Under the pieces are notes generated by a model. The model worked only from the letters and a program-made list of their open reading frames with translations, was not told where the DNA came from and searched no databases. Source: Planctomycetota bacterium (GTDB taxonomy: Bacteria; Planctomycetota; SZUA-567; H5-PLA8). Taken from it: a stretch of 64,000 nt of DNA. Positions 8,974-17,738 of this stretch are shown in pieces (positions within the stretch are counted from its first letter, which is position 1; each line of letters starts with the position of its first letter). The position numbers were made by a program, and so were the translations under genes. The DNA lies in assembly GCA_015075375.1 (NCBI GenBank), contig JABTUM010000001.1:2165201-2229200 (forward strand). Reading direction: 5' to 3'.

Positions 8974-9576
8974 TTAATCCAGCATTAGCGAATGTACGGA
9001 CCGTTCGAACTCCGCTTCGAAGCCCGCGTACGATCCGGGCGCTGCCGTGCAGGTGACCACGAATCCGCGCTTGCCCTTCGAGAAATAGTACTGCAACACC
9101 TTCAGGTTCAGCTCGCCCATGCGATGAGTGAAGACCAGCCGTTTGGCCGGCTGCCCCTGAATGATCGTATCGCCCAACTGAACCTCGACGAAGTCCGTCA
9201 TTACCTTGCGCAACTGGACCTGGTTCGCGTCGTAGTAGTCGGAAACCGAGTATTCGTTGGGCAGGTCTTCCACGACCACGTTGATGTTCTCGCGGAAGGT
9301 ATCGCTGGCGTCGGCTTGCTGGCTAAGTGCCAATACGACCGTGCCGTGCGCGTTCTCCTGGCGCTCCCAGGTCTCCGGCAGCACGATCGAAAACCCTTTC
9401 GCCGGCGCCTTAAAGCGATTGGCTTCATTCACTTGCGAGCCGCCGCCCAGCCCGCCGCCGCCGCCCGGACCCGCCGGCGTCGAAGACGTCTGAACGCCCC
9501 CGCCGCAGCCGGCCAAGCTCAACGCAAGGCACGCCGCCCACACCGCCCCACCCTGCCGCAAGAACGCGCGCTTCAT
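8974..9576 (-). CDS. Lipoprotein with PsbP/DcrB-like domain
   Basis: The 200-residue protein has a type II signal peptide with the lipobox LAGC (Cys24), followed by a Gly-rich linker (about 38-48). The globular part begins at about residue 54 with GFSIVLPETWERQ, the FxxxxPxxW opening typical of PsbP/DcrB (DUF1795-like) domains. Such domains are small alpha-beta-alpha sandwiches of uncertain biochemical role. GAGAGAGG lies before the ATG. It is the last gene of a minus-strand run, 148 nt after the zinc-ribbon gene, and ends at a strong terminator. The spacer contains an 8-bp inverted repeat (GTATGCCG at 9619, CGGCATAC at 9672) of unknown meaning. Confidence 0.78.
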   Translation of the reverse strand: MKRAFLRQGGAVWAACLALSLAGCGGGVQTSSTPAGPGGGGGLGGGSQVNEANRFKAPAKGFSIVLPETWERQENAHGTVVLALSQQADASDTFRENINVVVEDLPNEYSVSDYYDANQVQLRKVMTDFVEVQLGDTIIQGQPAKRLVFTHRMGELNLKVLQYYFSKGKRGFVVTCTAAPGSYAGFEAEFERSVHSLMLD

Positions 9577-9724
9577 CGGTCACCTCTCTCGTTTAATGTT
9601 GAAAATCGATGTTCAGCAGTATGCCGCAAGCGTCTCGAAGACCAATGGGAAACTCGCCGCGCGAGCCTCGCCGGCATACGCAACGAGCTCCACAAACTAA
9701 CTTAACCTGTTTAGGGCAATGAAC

Positions 9725-10033
9725 TTACTGGGGAGGAGAAATTCCGCTGCGCATCTTCTTGGCGGACATCAATTCGTAGCAGTTGGCGCAGATTTTCTGG
9801 TCTTCGTATTCGCGCAGGTCTTCCGCCGAGACTGTGGCCATACACATGGGGCACAACGAGGCGCTTTCGGTGGCCTGCGCCCATCCGCCTTTGCGCGGCG
9901 CGGTGGACTTGGGCGCCGGGCTCTCGGACGTCGCGCCGACTTCGGTCCCGCAGCTTGGGCACGCGGTGCGTCCCCCGCGCAAGATGGTTCCGCAACGCTT
10001 GCAGCGCAGGACCTCGGCGGCGGGAGGGGCCAT
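9725..10033 (-). CDS. Small double zinc-ribbon protein
   Basis: The 102-residue protein has four CxxC pairs: C11/C14 with C25/C28, and C61/C64 with C82/C85, enough to bind two zinc ions. The first ribbon, with its CPSCGTEVG end, is nearly identical in spacing and sequence to the N-terminus of the membrane protein at 48699-49877 (C11, C14, C25, C28 there as well). No DNA-binding or enzymatic domain is visible. It starts 2 nt after the stop of the HEAT-like gene, with GGGAAAA upstream, so the two are translationally coupled. Its function is unknown; zinc-mediated protein contact is the simplest reading. Confidence 0.75.
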   Translation of the reverse strand: MAPPAAEVLRCKRCGTILRGGRTACPSCGTEVGATSESPAPKSTAPRKGGWAQATESASLCPMCMATVSAEDLREYEDQKICANCYELMSAKKMRSGISPPQ

Positions 10034-10035
10034 GC

Positions 10036-10734
10036 TTATTTTCCCGCTTCGAGCTTAGGCGCGGCCGCGACCTGCTGGCGCGCTTCGTGGTCGAGCTTCT
10101 GGAACTCAACCGCCTTCGTGGGCCACCACTTCTTGATGTCCGTCGGCGTATCGTAGGCGGCCTTGAACGTGGAGCCCGCTGCCGCGTTAAAGGTTACCAG
10201 CAACTCCTCGAAGTACTTCCGAGTGGCCGCCGCCACCTCGCGGTTCGTGGTGCTGGATCCCATCCCGTAATTGTTCTGGTTGTTGCGATTGCTGTCGTCC
10301 GGCAGCGGCGGATAGCGCAGCGTGGTCATATAATGCGCGAACGCCTCCAGCGCGTCGTAGCGGAACTTCAGCGTGGACAACTCGGCCGCCATTTCCTTCT
10401 TGGCGTCGCGATCCTTCTCGTTCTTGAAAGTCAACGCCGCCAGCCGCGCCACGAACCCGTCCTTATCGGGGCACGCACACATAAGCTTGAACGCCGACTT
10501 GCGCACCTCGATGTCCTGATCCATCGCCGCGACCTTATACAGCATCTGCAGCGATGCCTGTTCCGAGACGCCCTTCAGCTTCTGAACGGCCTCCAGGCGA
10601 GCGGCCGGCGGCGCGTTGTTGTAGCCCGCCGCAAATTCATTGCGCAATTCCACTTCGGCATCCGCCGCCGCTACGGCCGGAACCGCCAGCACGGTGCCCA
10701 AAAAGACCCAGGCCCATTTCGCTTGGTTACGCAT
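10036..10734 (-). CDS. Secreted HEAT-repeat-like protein
   Basis: The 232-residue protein has a signal peptide (MRNQAKWAW...AVAAADA). Two or three helical pairs resembling HEAT/PBS repeats follow (VRKSAFKLMCACPDKDGFVARLAAL) and then a charged helical C-terminus. GGGAG eight bases upstream supports the ATG at 10734; a longer reading from 10797 would add residues ahead of the signal peptide and is rejected. It lies 72 nt after sucD and 2 nt before the zinc-ribbon gene, so it is probably part of the same transcript. HEAT-like repeats usually mediate protein binding. No enzymatic motif is seen. Confidence 0.65.
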   Translation of the reverse strand: MRNQAKWAWVFLGTVLAVPAVAAADAEVELRNEFAAGYNNAPPAARLEAVQKLKGVSEQASLQMLYKVAAMDQDIEVRKSAFKLMCACPDKDGFVARLAALTFKNEKDRDAKKEMAAELSTLKFRYDALEAFAHYMTTLRYPPLPDDSNRNNQNNYGMGSSTTNREVAAATRKYFEELLVTFNAAAGSTFKAAYDTPTDIKKWWPTKAVEFQKLDHEARQQVAAAPKLEAGK

Positions 10735-10806
10735 GATTCCACTCCCATCCACGGTTCGGCCCATCGCAGGACGGCCTTTCCATCGCGATGTGGCCATGCA
10801 CCGCGG

Positions 10807-11742
10807 TTATGCCCGGCCCAACGCTTTCAACATCGTGCGCCCGATCTCGGCGGGGCTGTCAGCTACTTGTACACCGGCCTCGCGCAGCGCCTTTACCTTG
10901 CTGTCGGCGGTGCCCGATCCGCCCGAAACGATCGCGCCGGCGTGCCCCATGCGCCGTCCCGGCGGCGCCGTGCGACCGGCGATGAACCCGGCCACGGGCT
11001 TGGTCATGTGCTGCTTGATCCACGCCGCGGCTTCTTCTTCGGCCGTGCCCCCGATCTCGCCGATCATGATCACGCCCGCCGTCGCCGGATCGGCCTGGAA
11101 CATCTGCAGGACGTCGATGAAATCCGTCCCCTTCACCGGATCGCCGCCGATCCCCACGCAGCTCGACTGGCCGAAGCCGGACTTGGTGATCTGCCAGACG
11201 GCTTCGTAGGTGAGCGTCCCGGAGCGCGAAAGAATCCCGATGTCGCCGGCTTTGTGAATGTAGCCCGGCATGATCCCGATCTTGCAGGCCTCCGGCGTAA
11301 TCACGCCGGGGCAGTTGGGGCCGACCAGCCGCACCTTCGGGTAGCGCTGCAAGGCCTGCTTCACGCGAACCATATCCAGCACCGGAATGCCTTCGGTGAT
11401 GCAGCAGACCAGCCGGATGCCGGCGTCGGCGGCTTCGAGGATCGCGTCGCCCGCGAAGGGCGGCGGAACAAAGATCATCGTCGCGTCGGCGCCCGTTTTC
11501 TTGACGGCCTCGGCCACCGTATTGAAGACCGGAAGCTTGCCCGCGGGAATCGGCTGCTTACCGTCGAATCCGCCGCCCGTCGGCGCGGCTTCGATCTCGA
11601 AGTACGTCCCGCCTTTGCCCGGGGTGACGCCGCCGGCCATTTTCGTGCCGTAGGCGTAGCAGCCTTTGGTATGCGCGCCGCCGAAGGCGCCCGTCATGCC
11701 CTGGCAGATCACCCGGGTGGATGCGTCAACGAGGATGGCCAT
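10807..11742 (-). CDS. sucD: Succinyl-CoA ligase, alpha subunit
   Basis: The enzyme interconverts succinyl-CoA and succinate with NDP/NTP in the citric acid cycle, as a heteromer with SucC. The 311-residue sequence has the CoA-binding [29 protein letters not shown] and the phosphohistidine segment [10 protein letters not shown] (His267). Compared with E. coli SucD (289 residues) there is an insertion of about 20 residues between positions 46 and 69, inside the CoA-binding domain just after GKGG. AGGAGG lies directly upstream of the ATG. It is separated from sucC by a CPBP protease gene, whereas sucC and sucD usually adjoin. Confidence 0.96.
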   Translation of the reverse strand: MAILVDASTRVICQGMTGAFGGAHTKGCYAYGTKMAGGVTPGKGGTYFEIEAAPTGGGFDGKQPIPAGKLPVFNTVAEAVKKTGADATMIFVPPPFAGDAILEAADAGIRLVCCITEGIPVLDMVRVKQALQRYPKVRLVGPNCPGVITPEACKIGIMPGYIHKAGDIGILSRSGTLTYEAVWQITKSGFGQSSCVGIGGDPVKGTDFIDVLQMFQADPATAGVIMIGEIGGTAEEEAAAWIKQHMTKPVAGFIAGRTAPPGRRMGHAGAIVSGGSGTADSKVKALREAGVQVADSPAEIGRTMLKALGRA

Positions 11743-11806
11743 GAACTCCTCCTGAGAAGTCGTGCCCTAAGAATAGGCGCACTGGTGCAGGGATCAAGGG
11801 AAAGGC

Positions 11807-12331
11807 TCACGCTCTGAACAACGGTTCCGGGCCGCCCAGGACGAACTTCCAGAGCACCACCGCCGTCCAGTGCATCACAAGCGGCGGCCAGACCGACCCG
11901 CTGCGCAGATACGCCACCGTACAAGCCGCGCCCAACAGCGCCGCCAGCAGCAGAAAACTCGGCGCATAAAAGACCGGACGCGCGGCCGGACGCAGCAGCC
12001 ACGCGTTCAGCGGATGCGCGGCGACGAATAGGACCAGCGCCACGGCGCTCCAGGTCCAGACGCTGCTCGGCGTAACCGATTCGTTGCGATGCGGGAGCAG
12101 CAGCACTCGAAACAAGGTTTCCTCCAAAAGGCATGGAATCAGGAGCGAGACACCCATGAAGGTAACCAACTGCGCAGCGGTCCATTCGGCGCGCTGAAAC
12201 CGGATCAGCCCCGTGGCGTAGCCGAGAGGCAACGCGAGAACCGCAAAGGCGAGTAAGCACAGCCCCGCATCGCGCCAGCCGGCGGCGTCGGGCCAAGTGC
12301 GAAACGCGGCGGCCAAGCGTGCAAGGAGCAT
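11807..12331 (-). CDS. CPBP-family intramembrane protease
   Basis: The 174-residue polytopic membrane protein shows the CPBP/CAAX-protease (Abi) signature: EETLFR (the EExxxR motif), then a His-containing helix (AAHPLN) and a C-terminal HWTAVVLW. These supply the glutamate and histidine residues of the intramembrane metal or glutamate active site. About five hydrophobic helices are visible. The ATG at 12331 is preferred; a TTG at 12373 would add 14 residues, and neither has a strong Shine-Dalgarno. The gene sits between sucC and sucD with gaps of 84 and 64 nt, all on one strand, suggesting co-transcription. The substrate is unknown. Bacterial family members act in prenyl-protein processing, bacteriocin immunity or signalling. 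Confidence 0.82.
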   Translation of the reverse strand: MLLARLAAAFRTWPDAAGWRDAGLCLLAFAVLALPLGYATGLIRFQRAEWTAAQLVTFMGVSLLIPCLLEETLFRVLLLPHRNESVTPSSVWTWSAVALVLFVAAHPLNAWLLRPAARPVFYAPSFLLLAALLGAACTVAYLRSGSVWPPLVMHWTAVVLWKFVLGGPEPLFRA

Positions 12332-12415
12332 CGCGAACGGCTCTCGGGCCGAACCTATTGACGGCACGGGCAACGATGAACGATAGACCCGCGGCTCCGG
12401 TGCTTGCCCCGAGAA

Positions 12416-13663
12416 TTACTTCTTCTTCAACGAGGCGCAGACCTTTTCGGCGGCGTCGGCGAGCGTGTCGGCGGTCTGGATCGGCAGGCCGCTCTCTTTC
12501 AAGAGCTGCTTGCCGCGATCGACCTGGTTGCCTTCCAGGCGCACGACCAGCGGAACCTTGAGGTTCACTTCCTTCACCGCGGCGATCACGCCCTCGGCGA
12601 TCACGTCGCAGCGCATGATGCCGCCGAAGATGTTGACGAGGATCGCCTTCACTTCCGGATCGGAGAGGATGATCTTGAAGCCCGCGGCGACCTTTTCTTT
12701 GGTCGCGCCGCCGCCCACGTCGAGGAAGTTCGCGGGCTGGCCGCCGTAGAGCTTGATCGCGTCCATGGTGCCCATGGCCAGACCGGCGCCGTTGACGAGG
12801 CAGCCGATGTTCCCTTCGAGCGCGATGTACGAGAGGTCGAACTTCTTGGCCTCGGTTTCCTTGGGGTCTTCCTCGGCCAGGTCGCGCTGGTCGGCGGACT
12901 GTTTCTGGCGGTACAGCGCGTTGTCGTCGTAGCTGAGCTTGGCGTCCATGCAGAAGACGCGGTCGCCGCTGCGCGCGAGCGGGTTGATCTCGAGCATCGC
13001 GCAATCGAGCTTCACGTAGGCGCGGCAGAGCGCCGTGAGAATCTTCGCGCCGCTCTTGAAGGCTTCGCCTTCCAGGCCCAGGAAGTACGCGGCGCGGCGC
13101 GCCTGAAACGGCCACAAGCCCTGGTCGGGATCGAAATGCTGCTTCAGAATCTTCTCGGGATGCGTCTCGGCCACCTCTTCGATATCCATCCCGCCGGCGG
13201 GGCTGATCATCAGCAACGGCAGACCGGCGGCGCGATCGAGCAGCACCGCGGCATAGAATTCCTGTTCGGGCGGACAACCGGCCTCGACGTACAGGCGCTG
13301 CACCTTTTTGCCCGACGCGCCGGTCTGCTTGGTGACAAGCACGTTGCCCAGAAGCCCCGTCGCGGCCTTCTCGACGTCGGCCTCGCTCTTGCACAGCAGC
13401 ACGCCCTTCTCGCTGGTGACGCCCGGGCCGCTGTACGCGCCGGTATGCGCGTCGTACTTCGTCGCGTCGAACTTATCCGGAGCGACGGCCTTGCCTTTGC
13501 CGCGGCCGCCGGCGTGAATTTGGGACTTCACCACCACCACGGGGCTCTTGAGCGTCCCGTATGCGGCCTTGGCTTCGGCGGGCGTAAACGCGACCACACC
13601 GGGGAGCACATCGACGCCCAGCGAGCGGAGCAGTTCTTTGGCCTGATGTTCATGGATGTTCAT
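12416..13663 (-). CDS. sucC: Succinyl-CoA ligase, beta subunit
   Basis: The 415-residue subunit carries the ATP-grasp domain and the C-terminal ligase domain. The N-terminus [12 protein letters not shown] is the family's canonical start, so the ATG at 13663 is used; the extra upstream frame is not conserved. Visible elements are the nucleotide-binding [19 protein letters not shown], the CoA-ligase segment FLDVGGGA and NIFGGI. The protein forms the nucleotide-specific half of succinyl-CoA synthetase with the product at 10807-11742. A GAGG lies about 12 bases upstream. It is the first gene of the minus-strand run that includes the CPBP protease gene and sucD. Confidence 0.96.
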   Translation of the reverse strand: MNIHEHQAKELLRSLGVDVLPGVVAFTPAEAKAAYGTLKSPVVVVKSQIHAGGRGKGKAVAPDKFDATKYDAHTGAYSGPGVTSEKGVLLCKSEADVEKAATGLLGNVLVTKQTGASGKKVQRLYVEAGCPPEQEFYAAVLLDRAAGLPLLMISPAGGMDIEEVAETHPEKILKQHFDPDQGLWPFQARRAAYFLGLEGEAFKSGAKILTALCRAYVKLDCAMLEINPLARSGDRVFCMDAKLSYDDNALYRQKQSADQRDLAEEDPKETEAKKFDLSYIALEGNIGCLVNGAGLAMGTMDAIKLYGGQPANFLDVGGGATKEKVAAGFKIILSDPEVKAILVNIFGGIMRCDVIAEGVIAAVKEVNLKVPLVVRLEGNQVDRGKQLLKESGLPIQTADTLADAAEKVCASLKKK

Positions 13664-13794
13664 GCGTGCGTGTCCTCGTGTGATGAAGCGGCAGGTGGCT
13701 ACCTTATAGAAGGACCGCCGGTTGGCAAGCTCACCCCGCAAGCGCGGCCGGTCTCGCCGTTGCAATACGGGCGGGTGTGCGCAATCTTTTGAGC

Positions 13795-15420
13795 ATGAAC
13801 GAGGACCCGTATCCCGTACCCGCCGCGCCTCCGGCGCCCCCCCAACTCGAGCGGGTGCCCTCGGCGAACCGGCTCTGGATCTGGGTGGCGGTGCTCTCGT
13901 TCGGCGCGCTCGCGGCTCTCGTGACCTGCACGCTGGCGTACTACTGGGGCTACGAACGAGGCCGCGGCTTCGAACGCCGGCGCTTCGGACCGGCCGCGAG
14001 TTTCAACGCGCCTTCGCTCCCCGGCGCCTTGCCCCCCGGCGATCCCGCGGAGCGCGACGGACCGTTGCCCGAGAACTGGTGCTTTGCCCCCGAGCATTGC
14101 GCGCGGCTGGTCTGGCCGATGGAATTGGTCGCGCATCCCGATTACCCGGACGGTTACACGCTGCGCGTCCGCCAAGGCGCCAACCGCATCTCCACGCCCG
14201 ACAACGGACTGTGCGAGTTCGTCTTCGAGACCGAGGCGCGCGGCGTCTACCAAGTCTGGGTGCACGCCAAGTATTCCGACGATTGCGGCAACAGCCTCGC
14301 CTGCCGGATCAACGGCTCCGAAAAGATCGGGGTCGGAAACCAGAAAGTCTACGGGCGCTGGATGTGGGAATGCGCCCAGCGTCCGTTCCTGCTTGAAGCC
14401 GGACGGCACCGTCTGCTGGTGCAGACGCGCGAGGACGGGCTGGAGTTCGACCGCGTGGCGGTGATCGGCGCTCAACAGGAAGGCGCGATCGATCTCGATT
14501 CCATGCCGCTCACGCCGCCGCCGCACTTCGAATACCTGCCGTCCACCGGACCGCACCAGCAGGCGCTGGGCGCGCTGGAGATGGAAGCGCTGGCCACGCA
14601 GAGCCTCGTCGCGTCACCGAGGCATCGCAACGAGTTGAGCATATTCGTGCGCCAAAACGGCAACGCGCCGGTGAGTTGCCGCATCGAATGGTACAGCCAG
14701 GGGGTGCGCCTGGGTTCGCAGGAAGTGCGCCTGGATGCGCACCACCCGTTCGAGTTATTGAAGCGGAACCTGGTGCTGCCGCACGGACAAGGCTACTGGA
14801 TTCCCCTGGAAGTCCGGGCCTTCACGGCCGTCGGCTGCGTGCAGGCGCGCAAGCTGCATTTCGTGCGCCCGTTCGACTGGGCTTTTCTGGGACCGTTCGC
14901 GGATCCCGAAGGAGCCGGCTTGAACCGGCGGCTCGTCCCGGAAGACCACCTGGATCGCTTGGCCTCACGGCCGGCCCTGCCCGGCGCGACCTGGCGCGAA
15001 TCGAACGACGGCGGCTGCTACAACGAGTTCGGCGTGGTGGACCTGAATAAGGTCTTCGGGCGTCCGACCCCGCTGTACACGGAGGAACCGGCGAGCGACC
15101 CGCAGATCGCTTACGCCGTGACGGAAGTCTGGGCGCCGGAAGCGCACCACCTGCCGATGAACTTCATCGGCGACGACTGCCTTCAAGCGTGGTGCAACGG
15201 TCGCGAACTGTTCAAGCAGCCGGGCGCGACACCGCTCGAAACGAACTTCCTGCGCATCGGCGTGGATACGCGCATGGGGGTGAACACCTTCGTGTTCAAG
15301 ATTCCGCAGACGACGCTGGGCTGGCAGTTCCTGTTCGAGCCGGACTACGTGATTCCGTACAGCCATCCGCAGGCCTTTACGCCGGTGCCCCTTGAACGGT
15401 GGGGAGCGGAGGATGAGTAA
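13795..15420 (+). CDS. Membrane-anchored beta-sandwich (carbohydrate-binding-like) protein
   Basis: The 541-residue protein starts with a Pro-rich cytoplasmic segment and one membrane helix (LWIWVAVLSFGALAALVTC). The extracytoplasmic region has a domain reading VYQVWVHAKYSDDCGNSL...GRHRLLVQTREDGLEFDRVAV. This matches the pattern of CBM6/35 or malectin-like beta-sandwiches, where the last strand DGLEFDRVAV is typical. The C-terminal third (FIGDDCLQAWCNGRELF) looks like a second jelly-roll of the type attached to glycoside hydrolases. No catalytic motif is evident. The start may be the ATG at 13795 or a GTG at 13777. It diverges from sucC. A role in binding surface or extracellular polysaccharide is inferred. 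Confidence 0.62.
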   Translation: MNEDPYPVPAAPPAPPQLERVPSANRLWIWVAVLSFGALAALVTCTLAYYWGYERGRGFERRRFGPAASFNAPSLPGALPPGDPAERDGPLPENWCFAPEHCARLVWPMELVAHPDYPDGYTLRVRQGANRISTPDNGLCEFVFETEARGVYQVWVHAKYSDDCGNSLACRINGSEKIGVGNQKVYGRWMWECAQRPFLLEAGRHRLLVQTREDGLEFDRVAVIGAQQEGAIDLDSMPLTPPPHFEYLPSTGPHQQALGALEMEALATQSLVASPRHRNELSIFVRQNGNAPVSCRIEWYSQGVRLGSQEVRLDAHHPFELLKRNLVLPHGQGYWIPLEVRAFTAVGCVQARKLHFVRPFDWAFLGPFADPEGAGLNRRLVPEDHLDRLASRPALPGATWRESNDGGCYNEFGVVDLNKVFGRPTPLYTEEPASDPQIAYAVTEVWAPEAHHLPMNFIGDDCLQAWCNGRELFKQPGATPLETNFLRIGVDTRMGVNTFVFKIPQTTLGWQFLFEPDYVIPYSHPQAFTPVPLERWGAEDE

Positions 15421-15495
15421 GGAAGCAAAGCGAAGCTGGCATTCCACTTGCCCTCCAGGTATATAGCGTCCCAATTAGCCCCTCTGGAAGTCACG

Positions 15496-15894
15496 ATGCG
15501 CCGGAATGAACCATGCTTGTCGCGAACGGGAGCGCTGCTGTTGTGCGGCGTGGCCTTCGCGCTCGCGTGTTGTCCGGGCGGTGTCTCGATTAAACGCGGC
15601 GGCCCGTGCGGGCAGGCGCTTTGCCCGTGTCCGGTGCAGGCCGAGGCTCCGCCGGCCCATGCGTGCTGTGCGAAACTGCGCCTGGCCCCCGAACGCGCGC
15701 CCGTAGACGGTCCGGCGCTTTCAGCATCCGGTTCGCGCTGGGCGTTGCAGGAAGTCCTCTCGCAATCCGAAGCTTGTGCCGTTGCTTACGGCTTCGACTA
15801 TACGAAGCACAAACCCGCGCGCGCGGACGCAGCTTCCGTGACGCCGCCGCTCGCCCCCACGCTGGACATCCCCACTCCGCCCCCTCGCGGCTGA
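15496..15894 (+). CDS. Cysteine-rich exported protein
   Basis: The 132-residue protein has a signal peptide that ends in LACCPGG. The short mature part has clustered cysteines (CGQALCPCPVQ, HACCAKL) and a Pro-rich C-terminus. GGAAG lies eight bases before the ATG. Two further exported proteins with metal-ligand-rich N-termini follow on the same strand (15988 and 17000), which suggests a shared role, possibly in metal handling. I do not recognise the family. A lipoprotein reading using one of the cysteines in LACC is possible but the lipobox is imperfect. Confidence 0.5.
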   Translation: MRRNEPCLSRTGALLLCGVAFALACCPGGVSIKRGGPCGQALCPCPVQAEAPPAHACCAKLRLAPERAPVDGPALSASGSRWALQEVLSQSEACAVAYGFDYTKHKPARADAASVTPPLAPTLDIPTPPPRG

Positions 15895-15899
15895 CGGCG

Positions 15900-15939
15900 C
15901 GTACCGCACCGTCACCGAACGTACCGCACCGCATGCGGC
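15900..15939. repeat. 12-bp direct repeats 20 bp apart plus palindrome
   Basis: CGTACCGCACCG occurs at 15900-15911 and again at 15920-15931, exactly 20 bp apart, about two helical turns. The second copy runs into the perfect palindrome CCGCATGCGG (15930-15939). The cluster lies 49 bp before the start of the beta-barrel gene. It could be an operator for a regulator binding one face of the DNA. Only the sequence is observed. Confidence 0.5.
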
Positions 15940-15987
15940 TCCGCGTGGAGCCGCTCGTGCGACGTTCCCGCATGGGGGAAGTCCGTC

Positions 15988-16965
15988 ATGTCATTCAGGT
16001 TTCTTTGGGCAGGGCTGATCGCGCTGGGGGCGCTGCGCGCGCCGCTGGCGTGCGACAGTTGTAAATGCACGGCCGGCGACCCGGCGCGCGGCGGCGCCTC
16101 GGGCATCACCGCCGGGCACGAACACCACGAAGACTACCGCTGGTCGGTGGACACTTCGTACCACTACAAGAACTGGGACCGGATCAAGCCGTCCCACGCG
16201 CTCGCGATCAACGACACCGCCGGCCGCCACACGCATGCCGTGATCGACGAATGGACGGCGAGCATCCGAGTGGGCTACGCGGTCACGCGCGACGTCGAGT
16301 TGGGTCTGACGCAAGGCTACCGTCACGTGCGGCAGCAAAACGGGACCGATCCCCTCTTCGCCGGCGCGCACGAGACCAGCAACGGGATCGACGACTTGCG
16401 CTTCGATTTCCGCTGGCGCTTCAAGCGCCAGACGGAGAGCGGCTGGCCGGTCGATCTGGCGCTCTTCGGAGAAGGGCTGTTCCCTACAGGCCAGGTCCAC
16501 GAACGCGGTGCGAACGAGGCTCGAATCGAGGCCGAACACCAGCCCGGCACCGGCGGCTTCGCCGGCACGCTGGGGCTGGCCGTCTCGCGCGGTTGGAATC
16601 GCTGGGGCGCCAGCGGTTCGGTGGCGTACACGCACAAGACCGAAGGAACTCAGGACTACAAGCCCGGCGACGTGCTGCGCGTCAGCGCGGCGGGCAGCTA
16701 CCGCGTATCGCCCGAAAGCTGGGGCACCAAAATCTGGCTCAACCTCGGCGTGCAGGCGCTCTTCGAAAATAAGTCCCAGGAAGACGGCGAGAAAGACCCC
16801 AACCACGGCGGGCAGACGATCTTCGTCATTCCCGGCCTGGCCGTGCAACCGCTGGACCGCCTGATCTTCAGCGCGTCGCTCCAGCAGCCCGTGTACCAGC
16901 AGCTCAACGGTTACCACCAGGAAGAAGACTGGGCGCTCGCGTTCAACACGCGCGTGCGCTTCTAA
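15988..16965 (+). CDS. Outer-membrane beta-barrel-like protein with Cys/His-rich N-terminus
   Basis: The 325-residue protein has a signal peptide ending near CDSCKC, then a His-rich segment (GHEHHEDY). Alternating amphipathic strands follow and the chain ends in ...NTRVRF; a terminal Phe preceded by alternating residues is the standard outer-membrane barrel signature. The overall pattern resembles transporter-like barrels of the MetA/phenol-degradation group and metal-efflux outer-membrane proteins. GGGGGAAG precedes the ATG. It lies between a Cys-rich and a His-rich exported protein in one apparent operon. Metal sensing or transport is an inference from the CxxC and His clusters, not from homology. 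Confidence 0.6.
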   Translation: MSFRFLWAGLIALGALRAPLACDSCKCTAGDPARGGASGITAGHEHHEDYRWSVDTSYHYKNWDRIKPSHALAINDTAGRHTHAVIDEWTASIRVGYAVTRDVELGLTQGYRHVRQQNGTDPLFAGAHETSNGIDDLRFDFRWRFKRQTESGWPVDLALFGEGLFPTGQVHERGANEARIEAEHQPGTGGFAGTLGLAVSRGWNRWGASGSVAYTHKTEGTQDYKPGDVLRVSAAGSYRVSPESWGTKIWLNLGVQALFENKSQEDGEKDPNHGGQTIFVIPGLAVQPLDRLIFSASLQQPVYQQLNGYHQEEDWALAFNTRVRF

Positions 16966-16999
16966 ATTTCAAACCCAATTCACACAAAGGAAACCTGTC

Positions 17000-17659
17000 A
17001 TGAAGAAGACCCTGATCTTGTCGCTGGCCTTGCTGCTCGCGCTGGCCGTTCCGGCATTCGGCGTTCCGGTCGCTCCGCGGCACGGCGGCGGCGGCGCCGG
17101 CGCGTTCGGCCCGCACGGCATCCGCAATCGGCTGGATTTCATGCTGAACATGAATCTCGATGGACGCGACCGCTTGTCGCTTTTGCTCGATTTAGGCGAG
17201 GAGGCATTCGACTCGGCCGCGCCGTACGACGAGGCACGGATCGTCACGCTGGTGCTCTCGACCGAACCGCCCGCTCACGAGCACGACACGGCCGCCCCGC
17301 GCCACGAAACGCCGGAAAGCTGGACCTACGAAACGACCACCCCCACGGGCTTCAAGCTTTCCGTGCCGGGCACGCGTCTGCGTCTGATCAAGAAAGGCCG
17401 CGGCTTCGCGCTCGACCTATCGCGCACAACGCTCGAGGGTTTGAAAGAGATGCTGCACCATTCCGAAGGTACGATCACGCTCTACCTTACGCTTTCGCAC
17501 AACCACCTGCCGCACGCCGACAGTGTGGGTCCGCGGCATGCACATGCGCTATACGAAGGTGCGTTCGAGGTGAAGCTCACGCGGCGCGGGGCGATGTTGA
17601 TCGGGCGCGGCACGCCAACGGAAGCGGAAGACCACCACGATGGGCTGGAGGCTTTCTAA
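17000..17659 (+). CDS. Histidine-rich secreted protein
   Basis: The 219-residue protein has a textbook signal peptide (MKKTLILSLALLLALAVPAFG). The mature chain is unusually rich in histidine: APRHGGGG, EHDTAAPRH, LSHNHLPHAD, PRHAHAL and EDHHDG. AAAGGAAA precedes the ATG. It follows the beta-barrel gene by 34 nt and ends before a strong terminator, so it is probably the last gene of the 15496-17659 unit. Clustered His residues suggest binding of Zn, Ni or Cu in the periplasm, but the family is unrecognised. Confidence 0.6.
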   Translation: MKKTLILSLALLLALAVPAFGVPVAPRHGGGGAGAFGPHGIRNRLDFMLNMNLDGRDRLSLLLDLGEEAFDSAAPYDEARIVTLVLSTEPPAHEHDTAAPRHETPESWTYETTTPTGFKLSVPGTRLRLIKKGRGFALDLSRTTLEGLKEMLHHSEGTITLYLTLSHNHLPHADSVGPRHAHALYEGAFEVKLTRRGAMLIGRGTPTEAEDHHDGLEAF

Positions 17660-17690
17660 CGCCTTTCGACTTGCGGAAATCGGCGAAGGC

Positions 17691-17738
17691 AAAAACGGCC
17701 GGCATGCGGCGCTTCATCGCCCATGCCGGCCGCTTTTA
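17691..17738. terminator. Bidirectional intrinsic terminator
   Basis: The arms CGGCCGGCATG (17696-17706) and CATGCCGGCCG (17722-17732) form an 11-bp perfect stem around a 15-nt loop. TTTT follows on the plus strand and an A-tract (17691-17695) gives T's on the minus strand. It sits between convergent genes, and the minus-strand stop codon overlaps its edge. Confidence 0.82.
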
